Source of the DNA: Symbiodinium natans
Lineage: Eukaryota; Sar; Dinophyceae; Suessiales; Symbiodiniaceae
Direction of reading: 5' to 3'
Assembly (NCBI GenBank): GCA_905221605.1
Contig: CAJNDS010002126.1
Location: 332,501-396,500 of the forward strand
Length of the DNA: 64,000 bases
Shown here: piece by piece, positions 63,343 to 64,000 of the stretch
How the letters are laid out: every line of letters starts with the position of its first letter
Position numbering within the stretch: position 1 is the first letter of the stretch
Program-made: the position numbers and the translations under genes
The notes under the pieces: generated by a model
Databases searched by the model: none
What the model was told of the DNA's origin: nothing
The model's input: only the letters and a program-made list of their open reading frames with translations

Positions 63343-63452
63343 CCTACTATTTGATTAAGAACCCCAAAACAGTCAGAAGACACCAACCCCTACATTGCCC
63401 TTACAAGGAAGAACAATTTATGTTTTTCGGTGGTTCTCAAAGCCAAGAGTAG
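63343..63452. mobile_element. MITE-like element (diverged)
   Basis: TACTATTTGATTAAGAACCCC at the left and GGTTCTCAAAGCCAAGAGTAG at the right resemble the ends of the 62.6-kb and 27.6-kb elements. Confidence 0.4.
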
Positions 63453-63569
63453 TTACGTGCCGGCATTGAACATTTTACGTCTTAAGACGTGGGGCGTAGG
63501 ATCGGACGTGCCTCGGGCTTAGGCCAGGGGTCTGTCAGGATCCCAGCGACTTCCAATACCCCGAATAGG

Positions 63570-64000
63570 TTTAGCGTTTAGGGTTTAGGGTTTAGGGTCA
63601 GGGTTTATGGTTTATGGTTTATGGTTTAGGGTTTAGGGTTTAGGGTTTAGGGTTTAGGTCCCTGGCCCGAAATGTCGGGGCATCCGAATCTATCTGTAGC
63701 CTGGGCGCATCCTATGCAAGAGGACCCTAAACCCTAAACTCCGAAGCCTAAACCCGAAACCCTAAACCCTAGACCCTAGACCCTAGACCCTAAACCCTAA
63801 ACCCTAAACCCTAAGCCCTAAACCCTGAACCCTAAACCCTAAACCCATGGAGACTCCAATACTTCTTACTGAAGGAATCGGCATCTTCCCTAGTACGATG
63901 AGGGGGTTCGGGTTTAGGCTTCAGGGTTTCAAAGAAAGCAGGCTTTTGGGGTGTGGGGAAACTTCCTTCCATTTGCTTCAGGGATCCTAAACCCTAAACC
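63570..64000. repeat. TTTAGGG and CCCTAAA arrays with short unique pieces
   Basis: TTTAGGG/TTTATGG at 63570-63658; CCCTAAA with CCCTAGA variants at 63725-63845; a new array starts at 63988. No exon that I can support. Confidence 0.85.

Overview
The window looks like nuclear DNA of a dinoflagellate. No marker gene fixes the species; a symbiodiniacean-type or related dinoflagellate is my best guess. The reasons are: (1) TTTAGGG/CCCTAAA heptamer arrays, the plant/dinoflagellate telomere type, occur everywhere in both orientations; (2) genes are cut into small exons, and splice junctions that can be checked between gene copies use GC and GA donors as well as GT, with AG|G-type acceptors; (3) a tandem, head-to-tail, single-strand gene array is present; (4) every convincing exon is on the + strand. 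I see no tRNA, rRNA, CRISPR array or bacterial-type operon. Most ATG-initiated ORFs are either antisense shadows or translations of the heptamer repeat, so true exons must be read between the repeats.

Layout. 0.7-7.6 kb: a string of short exon islands of one or more unidentified genes, separated by heptamer arrays and interrupted by a GC-rich repeat block (3.4-4.8 kb). 8.2-27.4 kb: about 4.9-kb head-to-tail units, four with 3' ends and a fifth truncated, each encoding the same multi-exon cysteine-rich protein. The modules resemble C-x7-C-x-C-x6-C-x(7-12)-C-x2-C. The last seven exons can be joined in phase in all four copies. 27.6-34 kb: repeats, MITE-like elements, a possible terminal-repeat element (33.56-34.24 kb) and isolated exon islands.

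34.3-62.5 kb: a very large intron-rich locus. Successive exons encode hydrophobic segments and helical cytosolic pieces and often join in phase (for example 37148-37961 plus 38227 onward). The order (first membrane half, soluble middle, second membrane half with a GTF-I-G motif, soluble tail) suggests a FUSC/aromatic-acid-exporter-like transporter, which is an inference. A 5.2-kb non-LTR retrotransposon (43.24-48.47 kb) sits between the first membrane half and the soluble middle. It has an ORF1, an endonuclease and a reverse transcriptase with YVDD and a terminal CCHC-like knuckle. ORF1 is frameshifted and ORF2 has two in-frame TGA codons. A separate set of exons at 56.5-57.85 kb, with few repeats, may be a gene nested in an intron of the transporter. 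62.8-64 kb: variant heptamer arrays and MITE-like elements.

The main point is structural. The heptamer itself contains a GT donor (G|GTTTAG) and an AG|G acceptor (TTTAG|GG), and many exons begin or end exactly at an array. Telomere-like repeat therefore appears to have colonised, or to have created, introns throughout this region.
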